DNA of 64,000 bases from Acidobacteriota bacterium (lineage in GTDB: Bacteria > Acidobacteriota > Blastocatellia > RBC074), in the NCBI GenBank assembly GCA_016710075.1, contig JADJLO010000009.1, positions 1 through 64,000 on the forward strand, read 5' to 3'. Position 1 is the first letter of the stretch; every line of letters begins with the position of its first letter. Made by a program: the position numbers and the translations under genes. The notes below the pieces were generated by a model that saw only the letters and a program-made list of their open reading frames with translations, was not told where the DNA came from and searched no databases. Positions 20,945 to 29,395 of this stretch are shown here, piece after piece.

Positions 20945-21985
20945 CTATTTGGTTGCCGCCACGCGCGCGCGCCAAAACGCAAACGCGCGGTCTGCGGCAG
21001 CCAGCGCGGACTTATCGTTTCTCACAAGTCCGTACAGCGTCAGCGCCTGCACAACTTCGCCGTAATTCACCGTTTTTGGTTCGCCGAAATAGGAAGGCTC
21101 TTTGCCTACGCCGGTGCGCGTGTTGCCGGTGACATCCACTTCGCCGTTTTCGCGGATGCGCGAAACTTGCCAGGCGACAGCTTTGGGTAAGGAGGCTTCA
21201 AATTCAGGAATCGGCAAATGCAGCGCGAGCGTCTGGCCAAACAAAATCGAGACCGCGTTGTAACTGGAATCGCGCCCGCCGTTTTCGCTGAAGATGCCGT
21301 CCTTGTCGCGGCGTGTGAGTCCGTGCGCAACCAGCTTGCGCGAAGCGGCAATGAGTTGCTCGTCTTTCAGCACAAGGCCGCACAGCCCAAATGCCTTCGC
21401 CGCGATGAAGATGCGATTTACGGCGTGCGAACTATTCGCAATGATGGTGTCGTATCCCGACGCTACAAACGCCATCGCACGACGAATTTTCGGTTCGAGA
21501 GTGACGATGCGCGCGTGAAAATGCTTTTCGTGCGGCGACTGACGAATGACGAGGATGGCGCGGCCCAACTCCTGCAAGAAAAAGAACGCCGTCTCAACGG
21601 CTGCGCCGAACGGCTTGGCGCTCGCTCCGTTTGGGCGGTCATTCGCCTCAAAGCCGCCGTCGGCGCGTTGATGCGTGAACGTCACTTCGATACCGCGCCA
21701 GGCATCGTCAGCGGCAGCGAGATCGCCCGTTACAACACCATAAATCACGGTACGACAACTGCCGCGCTGCGTGCCCGCCTCGATCCACTGGCCCGCCCGG
21801 TGGTTAGTGCCAATAAACCCCTGCTCGTCAGGCCGGCTGTCTCCGATCAAAACGCGCAGCCGCTCTGCGGGAATGCGCTGTAGCAGTTCGTATTCCGTCA
21901 CCGGTTTGCGCGGCGTGACGCCGCCGATAGCAGTGCAGGCAGTCACTGCCAGCAAAACGATCGCTGCGATTCGTTTGTAGTTCAT
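20945..21985 (-). CDS. Lipoprotein with alpha/alpha-toroid-like fold
   Basis: 346 residues. N-terminus MNYKRIAAIVLLAVTACTAI contains a lipobox (AVTAC). The body is helix-rich, with repeated pairs such as AADDAWRGIEVTFTHQRADG, VNRIFIAAKAFGLCGLVLKD and VNYGEVVQALTLYGLVRNDK, resembling the alpha/alpha toroids of polysaccharide lyases and prenyl-cyclase-like enzymes. No specific catalytic signature is certain. I start it at 21985, where the lipoprotein signal begins; the longer in-frame ORF to 22258 passes through low-complexity repeat DNA. Downstream, an exported mini-peptide follows within 20 bp. Expected location: outer or inner membrane, facing the periplasm. Confidence 0.65.
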   Translation of the reverse strand: MNYKRIAAIVLLAVTACTAIGGVTPRKPVTEYELLQRIPAERLRVLIGDSRPDEQGFIGTNHRAGQWIEAGTQRGSCRTVIYGVVTGDLAAADDAWRGIEVTFTHQRADGGFEANDRPNGASAKPFGAAVETAFFFLQELGRAILVIRQSPHEKHFHARIVTLEPKIRRAMAFVASGYDTIIANSSHAVNRIFIAAKAFGLCGLVLKDEQLIAASRKLVAHGLTRRDKDGIFSENGGRDSSYNAVSILFGQTLALHLPIPEFEASLPKAVAWQVSRIRENGEVDVTGNTRTGVGKEPSYFGEPKTVNYGEVVQALTLYGLVRNDKSALAAADRAFAFWRARVAATK

Positions 21986-22002
21986 AAAGTTTTGTCCTGG
22001 TT

Positions 22003-22260
22003 GCGTTAATCCATGCCGGGAAGGCTTTGGGTACGCACGCGTCCTCGCGTCTGCAGACGCCTGTCTCGTTTTCGGTCTTTCGCGGCTGCCCCCGGGGGGG
22101 GGCGGCCCCCCCGGTTGGCGAGATGCCCGTCTTTCAAGTAGTCTTTGGGCGCGAGGACTGCACGGACCCCGCGTGCCGGGTGCGAGACGCCCGTCCCCAC
22201 AGTTGCAGAATAGTACATCTTCCAAAACTGCGCGAGACCGTAACACGTTCATAAGCAATT
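22003..22260. repeat. GC-rich low-complexity and REP-like stretch
   Basis: Contains three versions of a short motif (GCGAGATGCCCGT, GCGAGACGCCCGT, GCAGACGCCTGT), a duplicated GCGTCCTCGCG/GCGCGAGGACTGC pair, and long G and C homopolymers near 22091-22112. No gene is supported, although an ORF runs through. Homopolymers of this length are assembly-error hotspots. Confidence 0.5.
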
Positions 22261-22440
22261 ATTCTTTTGCCGGGGGCCAGGGCAATCGCATTATGAAGTA
22301 AGCACCTTAAGCAAATAGTCTTAATCAAGAGCCGCTTTGAGGCGCTTGACCTGGATTGCGATTATCCTGATGATATTAACGGGAAAATAATCGGGCGGAA
22401 TGGCCATAAATCTAACTCTTCGTTCTACATTTTTTTAGCA

Positions 22441-22902
22441 GTGAATATAAAAACAGATGATCTTCGGCATCCTGCGATTCACGCTCTATTAAGCGAGCAT
22501 TTACAAAACATGCATGAGATCTCACCACCTGAAAGTGTTCACGCGCTGGATCTGGAGAAACTGCGTGCACCGGAAATAACCTTCTGGACTGCATGGGAGA
22601 ACGATTTATTACTTGGTTGCGGAGCGCTCAAAGAGCTTGATCGGAAGCACGGCGAGGTAAAATCGATGCGCACTCAGGTCTCACATCGTCGAACGGGAGC
22701 TGGGCGCGCAATCCTTGCGCATATTATCGAAGTGGCAAAGGAGCGAGGCTATGAACGCCTGAGCCTTGAAACGGGATCGGCAGAAGCGTTCAAGCCGGCG
22801 CAAAAATTATATGAAAGCTTTGGCTTCAGGTACTGTGAGCCGTTTGGTGATTACACGGCAGATCCCAATAGCGTGTTTATGACCCTGTGGCTTGTACAAT
22901 AA
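22441..22902 (+). CDS. GNAT-family N-acetyltransferase
   Basis: 153 residues from a GTG at 22441. The acetyl-CoA fold is complete: LLLGCGALKELDRKHGEVKS (strands 2-4), then the pyrophosphate-binding loop QVSHRRTGAGRAILAHIIEV (R-x-x-G-x-G/A) and the C-terminal SLETGSAEAFKPAQKLYESF and GFRYCEPFGDY. It closely follows the pattern of small GNATs of the PhnO/YafP kind; the acceptor is unknown. It is oppositely oriented to the DUF4922-GT2 pair and not part of that transcript. No ribosome site is obvious, so the start is the least certain part. Confidence 0.85.
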   Translation: MNIKTDDLRHPAIHALLSEHLQNMHEISPPESVHALDLEKLRAPEITFWTAWENDLLLGCGALKELDRKHGEVKSMRTQVSHRRTGAGRAILAHIIEVAKERGYERLSLETGSAEAFKPAQKLYESFGFRYCEPFGDYTADPNSVFMTLWLVQ

Positions 22903-23003
22903 TTTCGCCTGAAGGAACGTTGGTCACATTCATGGTCTTGTTGACGCTCAACAGTTATGCCGAGGCGACCGCAACCAGGTCGTGATGCCATCCGCTTCAA
23001 AGA

Positions 23004-24047
23004 TCACGGCGTATGGGGTTCGGCACCCTGAAATGCCGGGGCAGATGACTGGTCGTCAAGTGGTTGATTGGTCATCCACTCTTCAAATTCAGAGTCATTC
23101 AAAGTTACTTCCCTGAATATATTACCGGCATCGATATCGGTTATTTTATCGAAGTGGCCTGGATCCGGGACTACCAGGACGCCGGCGAGGTCGATTGAAG
23201 CGGGGCTCACGGTCAGTTTTGCATCGCCTTCGGCAAAGAAACAATCGGGCCGATGCTTCTCTCTTGGAAAGACGATCAGGGTGAGTTCGCCATTTTTGAT
23301 GCCGATAATGATGTTGATCAGCGGTTCTTCAAGTGAGTTGGTAAGATTCTGAAGATATTTTACGGCTTCATTGAACCACTGAACGAGGGTATCCGGGTTT
23401 GAGCATCTCGCAGCAAGCAGGTTCAGCCTGTAATCCAACAGTGTGAATACCTCCAGGCCGGCGCCTCTGGTTATCGTTTTTCTTTTCCAGGATTCAATCT
23501 CATCGAAGATCGGGACACCCTCTTTGCTGCAAGCCTGGAAATGAAGGTGATCCGGCGCGGAGGCCCCGCATTGAGGGCCGTTGTAGAGCACGAACCACTC
23601 ATCGCCGAGCCGTCCGGCCAGATCCAGCATATGACCGATGTTGCCGATAACGGTTTGAGGAGTGTGAAGTCTGGAAGTGATCACGAGGTGGTTTTTCAGA
23701 ACTGGAAAAGGATTGCATAGGATCACGAAATCTTCTTTGAACGCAATTCCCTTCTCTTCGGGCGGAAGATTTTCGGGGCAAAGGAAGCAGGGCCGTTCCT
23801 TGATTGTCGCGGAATCGACCCTGGCGGCAGTGCTGACGATCCTGCGCGGGTTGTTTTGAGCGAGGACGACGGAGCCTGCGGCAAGCAGTTTTTTATAACG
23901 CATCTCGTCAAAGCCGCTGATGGCGTCTCTCAATTGAGGCCATGCGGTCTTCTGCTGGGCCATTAAAGATTTGACTCTCGACAGGAGATTGTCCGGTGTG
24001 GCCGGCATCAATTCGGCGTCAGTGAGAATCCGATGATCCCAGCTCAT
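23004..24047 (-). CDS. DUF4922 protein, HIT-superfamily nucleotidyltransferase/phosphorylase-like
   Basis: 347 residues. Key features are the cysteine pair ERPCFLCPENLPPEEKG, GIAFKEDFVILCNPFPVLKN, HLVITSRLHTPQ, and the HIT-like active-site stretch QCGASAPDHLHFQA. This is the fold of galactose-1-phosphate uridylyltransferase and GDP/ADP-sugar phosphorylases, so it probably acts on a nucleotide-sugar or nucleotide substrate in the cytoplasm. The ATG overlaps the stop of the upstream GT2 gene (ATGA, 24044-24047), so the two are translationally coupled and probably work in one pathway. DUF4922 next to SpoIID/LytB and GT2 genes is an arrangement I associate with Bacteroidota. Exact reaction unknown. 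Confidence 0.8.
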   Translation of the reverse strand: MSWDHRILTDAELMPATPDNLLSRVKSLMAQQKTAWPQLRDAISGFDEMRYKKLLAAGSVVLAQNNPRRIVSTAARVDSATIKERPCFLCPENLPPEEKGIAFKEDFVILCNPFPVLKNHLVITSRLHTPQTVIGNIGHMLDLAGRLGDEWFVLYNGPQCGASAPDHLHFQACSKEGVPIFDEIESWKRKTITRGAGLEVFTLLDYRLNLLAARCSNPDTLVQWFNEAVKYLQNLTNSLEEPLINIIIGIKNGELTLIVFPREKHRPDCFFAEGDAKLTVSPASIDLAGVLVVPDPGHFDKITDIDAGNIFREVTLNDSEFEEWMTNQPLDDQSSAPAFQGAEPHTP

Positions 24048-25522
24048 AGCACCGGCCTTTGGGCATTGAATTTCTGTCGGGCCAGTATCTCTATGGTTCG
24101 GAGCCGGTCTTTGTAAGAATCATAGCGGTTCATGGTTGGGAGCGGCAAAGCGCTGTCTGAATTCCCCGACCAGCGGCGCGCGAAGTAGAGAGACTCATAG
24201 ATTCTGCCGATCTCGTAACGGCGGCTGATCCGCAATGCCAGGGCGTAATCTTCGCCGTAGCTGACATTCGGGAGTCCCGCCTGACGCAGCACGCCCACAT
24301 CGAAAGCTCTGGGAGCTCCAAGGCCGTTGATTCTCAGGGCGTTGTTTCGACCGTTATCGCGCGTCCATTCACGATGATCGACAAGACCGGGCGGCAGTGG
24401 GTTCAAATCGAAATCGACAATGGTGTATGAACCGATGACCATCGCATATTGTCCTTTCTCGAACTCGGCGATGACGCGGCTGAGCGTACCCGGACCGTTG
24501 TAGATATCATCCGAATCCAACTGCACTGCGTATCTGCCGCAATGCAGTGAAAAGACAGCCACGTTCCAGCACCCGCCTATGCCCAGATCCGTTCTTTCAG
24601 GGATGATGACGATCAGCCTGGAATCCCCTGAAGAAACTTCCTGCAGAATGTCGGTCGTGCCGTCGGTTGAATGGTTGTCGACCACGATGACGTTGAAATC
24701 GAAATCGCAGGACTGTTCAAGCGCACTTTTAACGGCGTCCCTGATCGTTTTGACGCGATTGCGAACCGGGATGATGATGCTGGCGGTCACTGAAAATTGC
24801 TGATCCGAAGCCTTTACCGGATCAAACACCGGTTCGAGCCATGCGCCAAGCCGTTTCAAATGGTCGGTTGCGATCGCCTCCATCTCGATCTGGTAATCAC
24901 GGTTTCGCGGGTCTACATAATCGAAGATCTTCTCGCCCGACGCCCGCAGGTCGATGGCCGTTTTGGTGTAAAGTGGCTCGGGGATTCTGAAAATTGCTGA
25001 ATCAATGGACAGCTTCAATCTCAAATCATAAAGCGCTCCGAATTTAAGATCGGCAGGGATGGCTCCGTGCCTGTGAAGAGCATGTCTGACGTGCTTCATC
25101 GAGAGGATGACGAGCGAGCCGAAATCGAAGTTGTCCCGGATGCTCCCCGTTTGATAATCGATCAGCGGGTGATCGGTGATCTCTTCTCCGTTCCGTTCTC
25201 GAAAATCGGCATAGATCAATCCTGCGTCGGAATCTTCCGCAACCTGCTGATATCTTTCGAGCGCGCGTGCCGTCAGGTCTATGACTTCGTTGGGAAGGAC
25301 GATTGCCAGATACTCGCTGTCTGTCTTGTCGATCAGGTCACTGATCGCTCCGCCTGAAAAGAACGCGTCAACTTTGAGGCATTCCACATCGGCCGGCGGC
25401 TCGCTGCCTTCGCGATAAAGCGCAACGATCTTCATTGCAGGCAGACGTCCGGATACCTGTTTTTTAAAGCTGTTAAAAAGACTATTTTCGATGAATGGTA
25501 CGGCAATAGTAAACGTGCTCAT
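24044..25522 (-). CDS. GT2 glycosyltransferase with N-terminal extension
   Basis: 492 residues. The first 235 form an extra domain with an acceptor- or nucleotide-like fold (YLAIVLPNEVIDLTARALER, DAGLIYADFRERNGEE), which itself resembles a degenerate GT-A domain. The GT2 core follows: TASIIIPVRNRVKTIRDAVK, FNVIVVDNHSTDGTTDILQE and the metal-binding YAVQLDSDDIYNGPGTLSRV, then GLPNVSYGEDYALALRISRR (ED catalytic base region). No membrane helix, so cytoplasmic. Coupled by ATGA overlap to DUF4922. Donor and acceptor are unknown; the neighbouring cell-wall enzymes suggest an envelope glycan. Confidence 0.9.
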   Translation of the reverse strand: MSTFTIAVPFIENSLFNSFKKQVSGRLPAMKIVALYREGSEPPADVECLKVDAFFSGGAISDLIDKTDSEYLAIVLPNEVIDLTARALERYQQVAEDSDAGLIYADFRERNGEEITDHPLIDYQTGSIRDNFDFGSLVILSMKHVRHALHRHGAIPADLKFGALYDLRLKLSIDSAIFRIPEPLYTKTAIDLRASGEKIFDYVDPRNRDYQIEMEAIATDHLKRLGAWLEPVFDPVKASDQQFSVTASIIIPVRNRVKTIRDAVKSALEQSCDFDFNVIVVDNHSTDGTTDILQEVSSGDSRLIVIIPERTDLGIGGCWNVAVFSLHCGRYAVQLDSDDIYNGPGTLSRVIAEFEKGQYAMVIGSYTIVDFDLNPLPPGLVDHREWTRDNGRNNALRINGLGAPRAFDVGVLRQAGLPNVSYGEDYALALRISRRYEIGRIYESLYFARRWSGNSDSALPLPTMNRYDSYKDRLRTIEILARQKFNAQRPVL

Positions 25523-25537
25523 TTTTCCTTTTTTACA

Positions 25538-25562
25538 CTTTTCGTCTGTTTCGTAATCTCAT
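25538..25562. repeat. 9-bp-periodic repeat, single arm
   Basis: CTTTTCGTCTGTTTCGTAAT followed by CTCA, between the GT2 start and the DUF1460 stop. Same family as the inverted pairs at 19.2, 36.8 and 48.1 kb. Confidence 0.65.
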
Positions 25563-26303
25563 TTTGGTCGATTGATGATGAAGCCGGTCATTTTATTCAA
25601 TCTGAAATATTCGGCAAGTTCCTCATCCATGACGGAGCCATTATGGAGCGAGGCATTCCGTAGAAAGAGTTTTCCATCCTTGCGTATGATGAGTCCCATG
25701 TGATTGGTATCGAGGCCATTTCTGCCGGATGTAAAGAAGATAATGTCACCGCTCTTCATCAGCAGGCTCTGTCTGAGAAACGCCTTTTTCGGGAAATAAT
25801 TGTATTCGGCGGGTGCGAATCAAGTCCCTTTGACGAGACTCAGCAATTTGTCGCGGACGGCGGAATCAGGGCCGTTGGTGATATCGGGAGAGCAGCCCGC
25901 GATTGCAGTTATATGCCGCCCAGTCGGTGGCGTAGTGCAGTCTGTTGCGCCACTCTACTTTACCGTCTCTGTACCTGATGGCGATCAGGTTTTTGATGAA
26001 CTCGTCCTGGCTGCGAGCATGGGCAATTGCGAGGACGGTTTCAACAAAGGTCACGCAATCGAACCCGTCCATGCGGGTCACCAGCACTTCCGGGTCCGTT
26101 GCCGAACCGATGAGCGGATGACTGATATATTTTCGCCCCAGAAACCGCTCGGAGATGTATTCAATACGATGGCTCACAGGATCGATGCCGGCCGTTTCGC
26201 TGATAAGTTTTTTACCAGTGCGGGAAACTCGGGCTTCATCGAGGCGGACTGCTGCACCGTTGTGAACAGGCCAATTATGATTAAGAAAGCAGCGCGCCAC
26301 ATT
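25559..26303 (-). pseudogene. DUF1460 (NlpC/P60-like amidase) protein, frameshifted
   Basis: The start at 26303 gives a signal peptide, MWRAAFLIIIGLFTTVQQSA, but the frame is lost soon after. The main body reads YISERFLGRKYISHPLIGSA and MDGFDCVTFVETVLAIAHA, with the catalytic Cys in DCVTFVE, then AIRYRDGKVEWRNRLHYATD. After another break near 25860 the end reads KSGDIIFFTSGRNGLDTNHM (catalytic His) and TGFIINRPK. DUF1460 proteins are predicted N-acetylmuramoyl-L-alanine amidases or related peptidoglycan enzymes. It lies upstream of GT2-DUF4922 on the same strand, supporting a cell-wall theme. Two frameshifts; the catalytic residues are intact. Confidence 0.8.
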
Positions 26304-26356
26304 CTGACCTAATCTCCAAACAGAGGCTTATAAAATCAGACGATGATCAAACGTGA

Positions 26357-26402
26357 TTATTTTCGTATGTTTGGTCATTTCGGTATGTTTCGTAATCTTC
26401 TT
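26357..26402. repeat. 9-bp-periodic repeat upstream of DUF1460
   Basis: TTATTTTCGTATGTTTGGTC then ATTTCGGTATGTTTCGTAAT and CTTC. More diverged than other copies but with the same 9-bp phase. It lies about 55 bp upstream of the DUF1460 start. Confidence 0.6.
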
Positions 26403-26448
26403 TTCCGATAATTTTGGCCTGTTAAAGAATGAGACTGTACAATCCGCA

Positions 26449-27033
26449 ATGCGTGACTACGAAATTATACGTCGCCGGTTGACGAACGTCTTTGCCGCCG
26501 GACAAAGTTAGCATAGAAATCGAGCGAATACCGCAGGCGGCGCGTAACTGTTATTCCGTGATGAAGAATCCGGCATTGCCCGGTTGATGATCATCAAAAG
26601 CGCGGATCGCGAGGGAGACCCCCGGTCGGGTCATCTGGCGCTGCCCGGCGGGAGAGTCCACCCTGAAGATGCCGATCTGATAGCCACGGCGGCACGCGAG
26701 ACGCACGAGGAAGTCGGGATGAACATCTTCAACGGAGGCAAATTTCTCGGCCGTCTGCCCGTACTGGCGCCAAGCACCCCGCGACTTCCGCCCATCGAGA
26801 TTACTCCACTGGTAGCGATTGCTCCGCCCGAGTTCAACCTGGAATTGAGCCACGAGGTCGCATCGGCATTCTGGGTCACGGTGGATTATCTCAAACAGCA
26901 GGGGCTGTCCGATCACTACTCCATGAATTTCGGCTCGCACACACAAAAGTGGCCGGCATACCCATCCGATGAAGGTCCCATCTGGGGAATTACGGAACGG
27001 ATACTGACCAATTTTCTCTCTCTGATCGATTAA
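26449..27033 (+). pseudogene. Nudix hydrolase with two in-frame stop codons
   Basis: A single frame runs from the ATG at 26449 (MRDYEIIRRRLTNVFAAGQS) through a TAG and a TAA, then FRDEESGIARLMIIKSADRE, the SGHLALPGGR approach and a complete Nudix box: GGRVHPEDADLIATAARETH then EEVGM. The remainder (NLELSHEVASAFWVTVDYLK, GPIWGITERILTNFLSLID) fits CoA-pyrophosphatase-like Nudix enzymes of the NudL kind. The frame never shifts, so the stops are base changes, not indels. Internal initiation at 26584 (TTG) would give a 149-residue protein with the intact box but without the first strands; residual activity is possible but doubtful. Confidence 0.8.
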
Positions 27034-27050
27034 TAAAAATCAACCAAACA

Positions 27051-28513
27051 ATGAATAATCAAGAGCAAGATCCCGTCGCAACGACATACGAAGATCCACA
27101 TCTTATCAGACATTTTTCGACGCTGCAGGCCACCGCCTTGAATATGTCGAACATGATCGGGATCGGACCGTTCATCACGATACCATTGCCGATGTCGGCG
27201 ATGGAGGGCCGCAATCGCTGCTGATGGATTATTGCAGTCCTCATAGTCATCCCCTGACGGAATGGTCTGGAGCGAGCTCGGGGCTTCGCTGTGATGGATC
27301 GGGAGGCAGCTACATTTATCTGCGCGAGGGGTTCGGGCGTGAAGCGCTGGGCCGGCTGATGGCATTCCTGTTCATCTGGCAGTTCATTTTGAGCGGGCCG
27401 CTCGAGATCGCTTCCGGCTATATCGGCTTCGCTTCGTATTTTGGATACATCTGGAAGCGACATGCCGGCATACGGGCCGAAACTCATCGTCATCGTAGTC
27501 GGGTTGCTCAATATCGCACTGCTCTATCGGCGGATCAACACATCGGGAAGATCACCGTCAGCCTCTGGATAGGGACGCTGATCACGACGGGCGCTGTGAT
27601 TTTTACAGGCGCCATGGTACCTCGATCTGAAGATCGCTTTCGACTTTCCACCCGATGCATTCAAATTCTCGATGGGATTCCTGCTCGGGCTGGGAGCGGC
27701 ATCGCGTGTCGGCGTCTATGATTATCTTGGTTATTACGACATCTGCTACATTGGCGATGAGGTCAAAAAACCCGGGAAGACGATTCCGCGATCGATCATC
27801 ATCAGTGTCATCGCAGTGGCGCTGATCTATGTTTTGATCAATCTTTCGATCATCGGAATAGTTCCGTGGCGTGAATTCGTTCCGGCCAGTGAGAAGCCTG
27901 CCTCTCAGTTCGTGGTCTCGCTTCTGATGGAGAAGATCTATGGAACGAAAGTCGCGAGTATTGTCACGGTGATGATCCTCTGACGGCTTTCGGATCGGTC
28001 TTCGCGCTGCCGCTGGGCTACCAAGGATTCTTCGCCGCCGCCCGCGACGGCTATTTCTTTAAGATCTTCAGCAAGCTTCACCCGAAGCACAACTTCCCAA
28101 GCGTTTCGCTGTCTGGTGATCGGCGGCATATCGATTTTATGCAGCTTCCTTTCGCTTGATTGGTCATCGATGTGCTGATCGCCACCCGAATCATCGTTCA
28201 GTTCATCGGCCAGATCTTTGCCGTCAGCCTGCTTAGAAAAAATCACCCGAATCTGGAGAGGCCTTATAAGATTTGGCTCTATCCGCTCCCGAGCTTCCTG
28301 GCATTCATCGGCTGGGTCTTTGTTTTTGCCACCTCAGGCAAGGAGATCATCCTGTTCAGCCTTGGGGCCCTGGCCCTGGGCATTTCAAGCTACTTCATAT
28401 GGTCGAGAAAGACCGGTAATGGCCTTTCGCTGTTGCCGAATAAATACCCCAAAACGTCGATTTCTCAACCGAATAGGGCAAATTGCAACAGATTGGATTA
28501 TGAGCCCTCTTAA
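27051..28513 (+). pseudogene. APC-family amino acid permease, heavily frameshifted
   Basis: Start at 27051. The N-terminal part reads LIRHFSTLQATALNMSNMIG then IGPFITIPLPMSAMEG, the conserved APC helix-1 motif. Later fragments in changing frames include WQFILSGPLEIASGYIGFAS, YDICYIGDEVKKPGKTIPRS, YVLINLSIIGIVPW and finally RIIVQFIGQIFAVSLLRKNH and PYKIWLYPLPSFLAFIGWVF. The order and spacing match a twelve-helix APC transporter, but at least five frameshifts and several stops intervene. It cannot be functional as read. It follows the broken Nudix gene by 17 bp. Confidence 0.85.
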
Positions 28514-28636
28514 ATGTTACGATAACTCCAATGGTTACAAAGGCAGGTCTCCGTGTCGGGCAATTAAACGTCTGGCATATACATTGCAGACATAAAAGCG
28601 AACGCGGCCTGATGCGGGATTAATGGGGTTATTGGA

Positions 28637-28853
28637 ATGATGAAAGCACTGAAAATCTGGTACTGATATTGATGATGAGTTTGATGCTGAGCCTGACGGG
28701 AGTGGCGCAGGGTCAGAACTTATATCAGGGTGAAAGCCTCCTGAAAAGCCGAAGGAGCGGGATAAGCCGCAGCCTCCGCCGGACAGGGATAAGCGTGACA
28801 ATCCACCGCGCGATGACAAGGATAAGAAAGATCGAAAGAAGCCGGACGTGTAA
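28637..28853 (+). pseudogene. Short exported Pro/Lys/Asp-rich peptide, frameshifted
   Basis: Begins MMKALKIW in one frame, continues in a second with a signal-peptide core (LILMMSLMLSLTGVAQGQ), and ends in a third with KPPEKPKERDKPQPPPDRDK and DKDKKDRKKPDV before TAA at 28851. Such short exported, highly charged Pro-rich peptides recur in Acidobacteriota genomes; the one at 8621-8824 is similar in design. Function unknown. Two frameshifts. Confidence 0.6.
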
Positions 28854-28867
28854 GAGTTCCGGCTTCT
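28837..28867 (+). terminator. Hairpin spanning the peptide stop codon
   Basis: AGAAGCCGGA pairs perfectly with TCCGGCTTCT across an 11-nt loop containing the TAA. No strong U-tract follows, so it may be a weak terminator or an RNA-stability hairpin. Confidence 0.5.
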
Positions 28868-29060
28868 GTTGACTCGGGTCCGGCGCCGTCACAGTCGATC
28901 GACCGCGGCTTCCAGATAAAACCCTCGCTCCACCTCACTCAACTTCAGAAATCCTGCTTCGAATCAGTAACTGTTACTTTTGGCGAATTCATCCTTTGGT
29001 ATATTGTCGGAAACATAGAATCAAAATATCAATAAAACAGCGAAACAGGCTATAAATTCA

Positions 29061-29205
29061 ATTCGCCAACAGTATCAGTCAGTCATGTTACGCAAATAAG
29101 CATTTCTGAATTGGTTTGACACGTTCGTTTGAAGTAATTCAAACAGCCCGCAAAGCGCACTTGTGGGCTAGTCAAGTCAAAATAAAGAACTCCGTTGCAG
29201 AAAAG
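29061..29205. repeat. Dispersed element copy 2 (inverse of 3470-3592)
   Basis: Starts ATTCGCCAACAGTATCAGT, continues through CATGTTACGCAAATAAGC, TTTGACACGTTCGTTTGAAG and TAATTCAAA, and ends TCAAAATAAAGAACTCCG. It matches the reverse complement of 3470-3570, except for a 25-bp insertion at 29145-29170 that can itself form a hairpin (GCCCGCAAAGCGCACTTGTG with GGGC). It abuts the hairpin-bearing repeat at 29196. Confidence 0.7.
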
Positions 29206-29395
29206 GCCCTGCTAGTTAAAAGTATGTAGCAGCGCTTTTCCCAAATCGCATCAAATTTGCGACCTCCATGGAGTGCGGCGACTTGTCGCCGCTTTGGTAT
29301 TGTTCCAGAAGTCCTGTTAAATCGGTGGGCGGATTGCGATGGATGAGATTTTTCTCAATATTTGAGTCGCCACTGGACTACCAAAGCGGCGACAG
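29196..29395. repeat. Inverted copy of the 17.4-kb repeat, left part
   Basis: Reverse complement of 17428-17630: GCCCTGCTAGTTAAAAGT, AGCGCTTTTCCCAAATCGCA, GCGGCGACTTGTCGCCGCTT, then CTGGACTACCAAAGCGGCGA up to the IS junction. The remaining 35 bp of the repeat are at 31236-31272, beyond the IS. Confidence 0.8.

Noticed and set aside
22003..22260. N-terminal extension of the toroid lipoprotein
   Set aside because: The in-frame extension is Pro/Arg/Gly-rich translation of a repeat and homopolymer stretch and would bury the lipoprotein signal.
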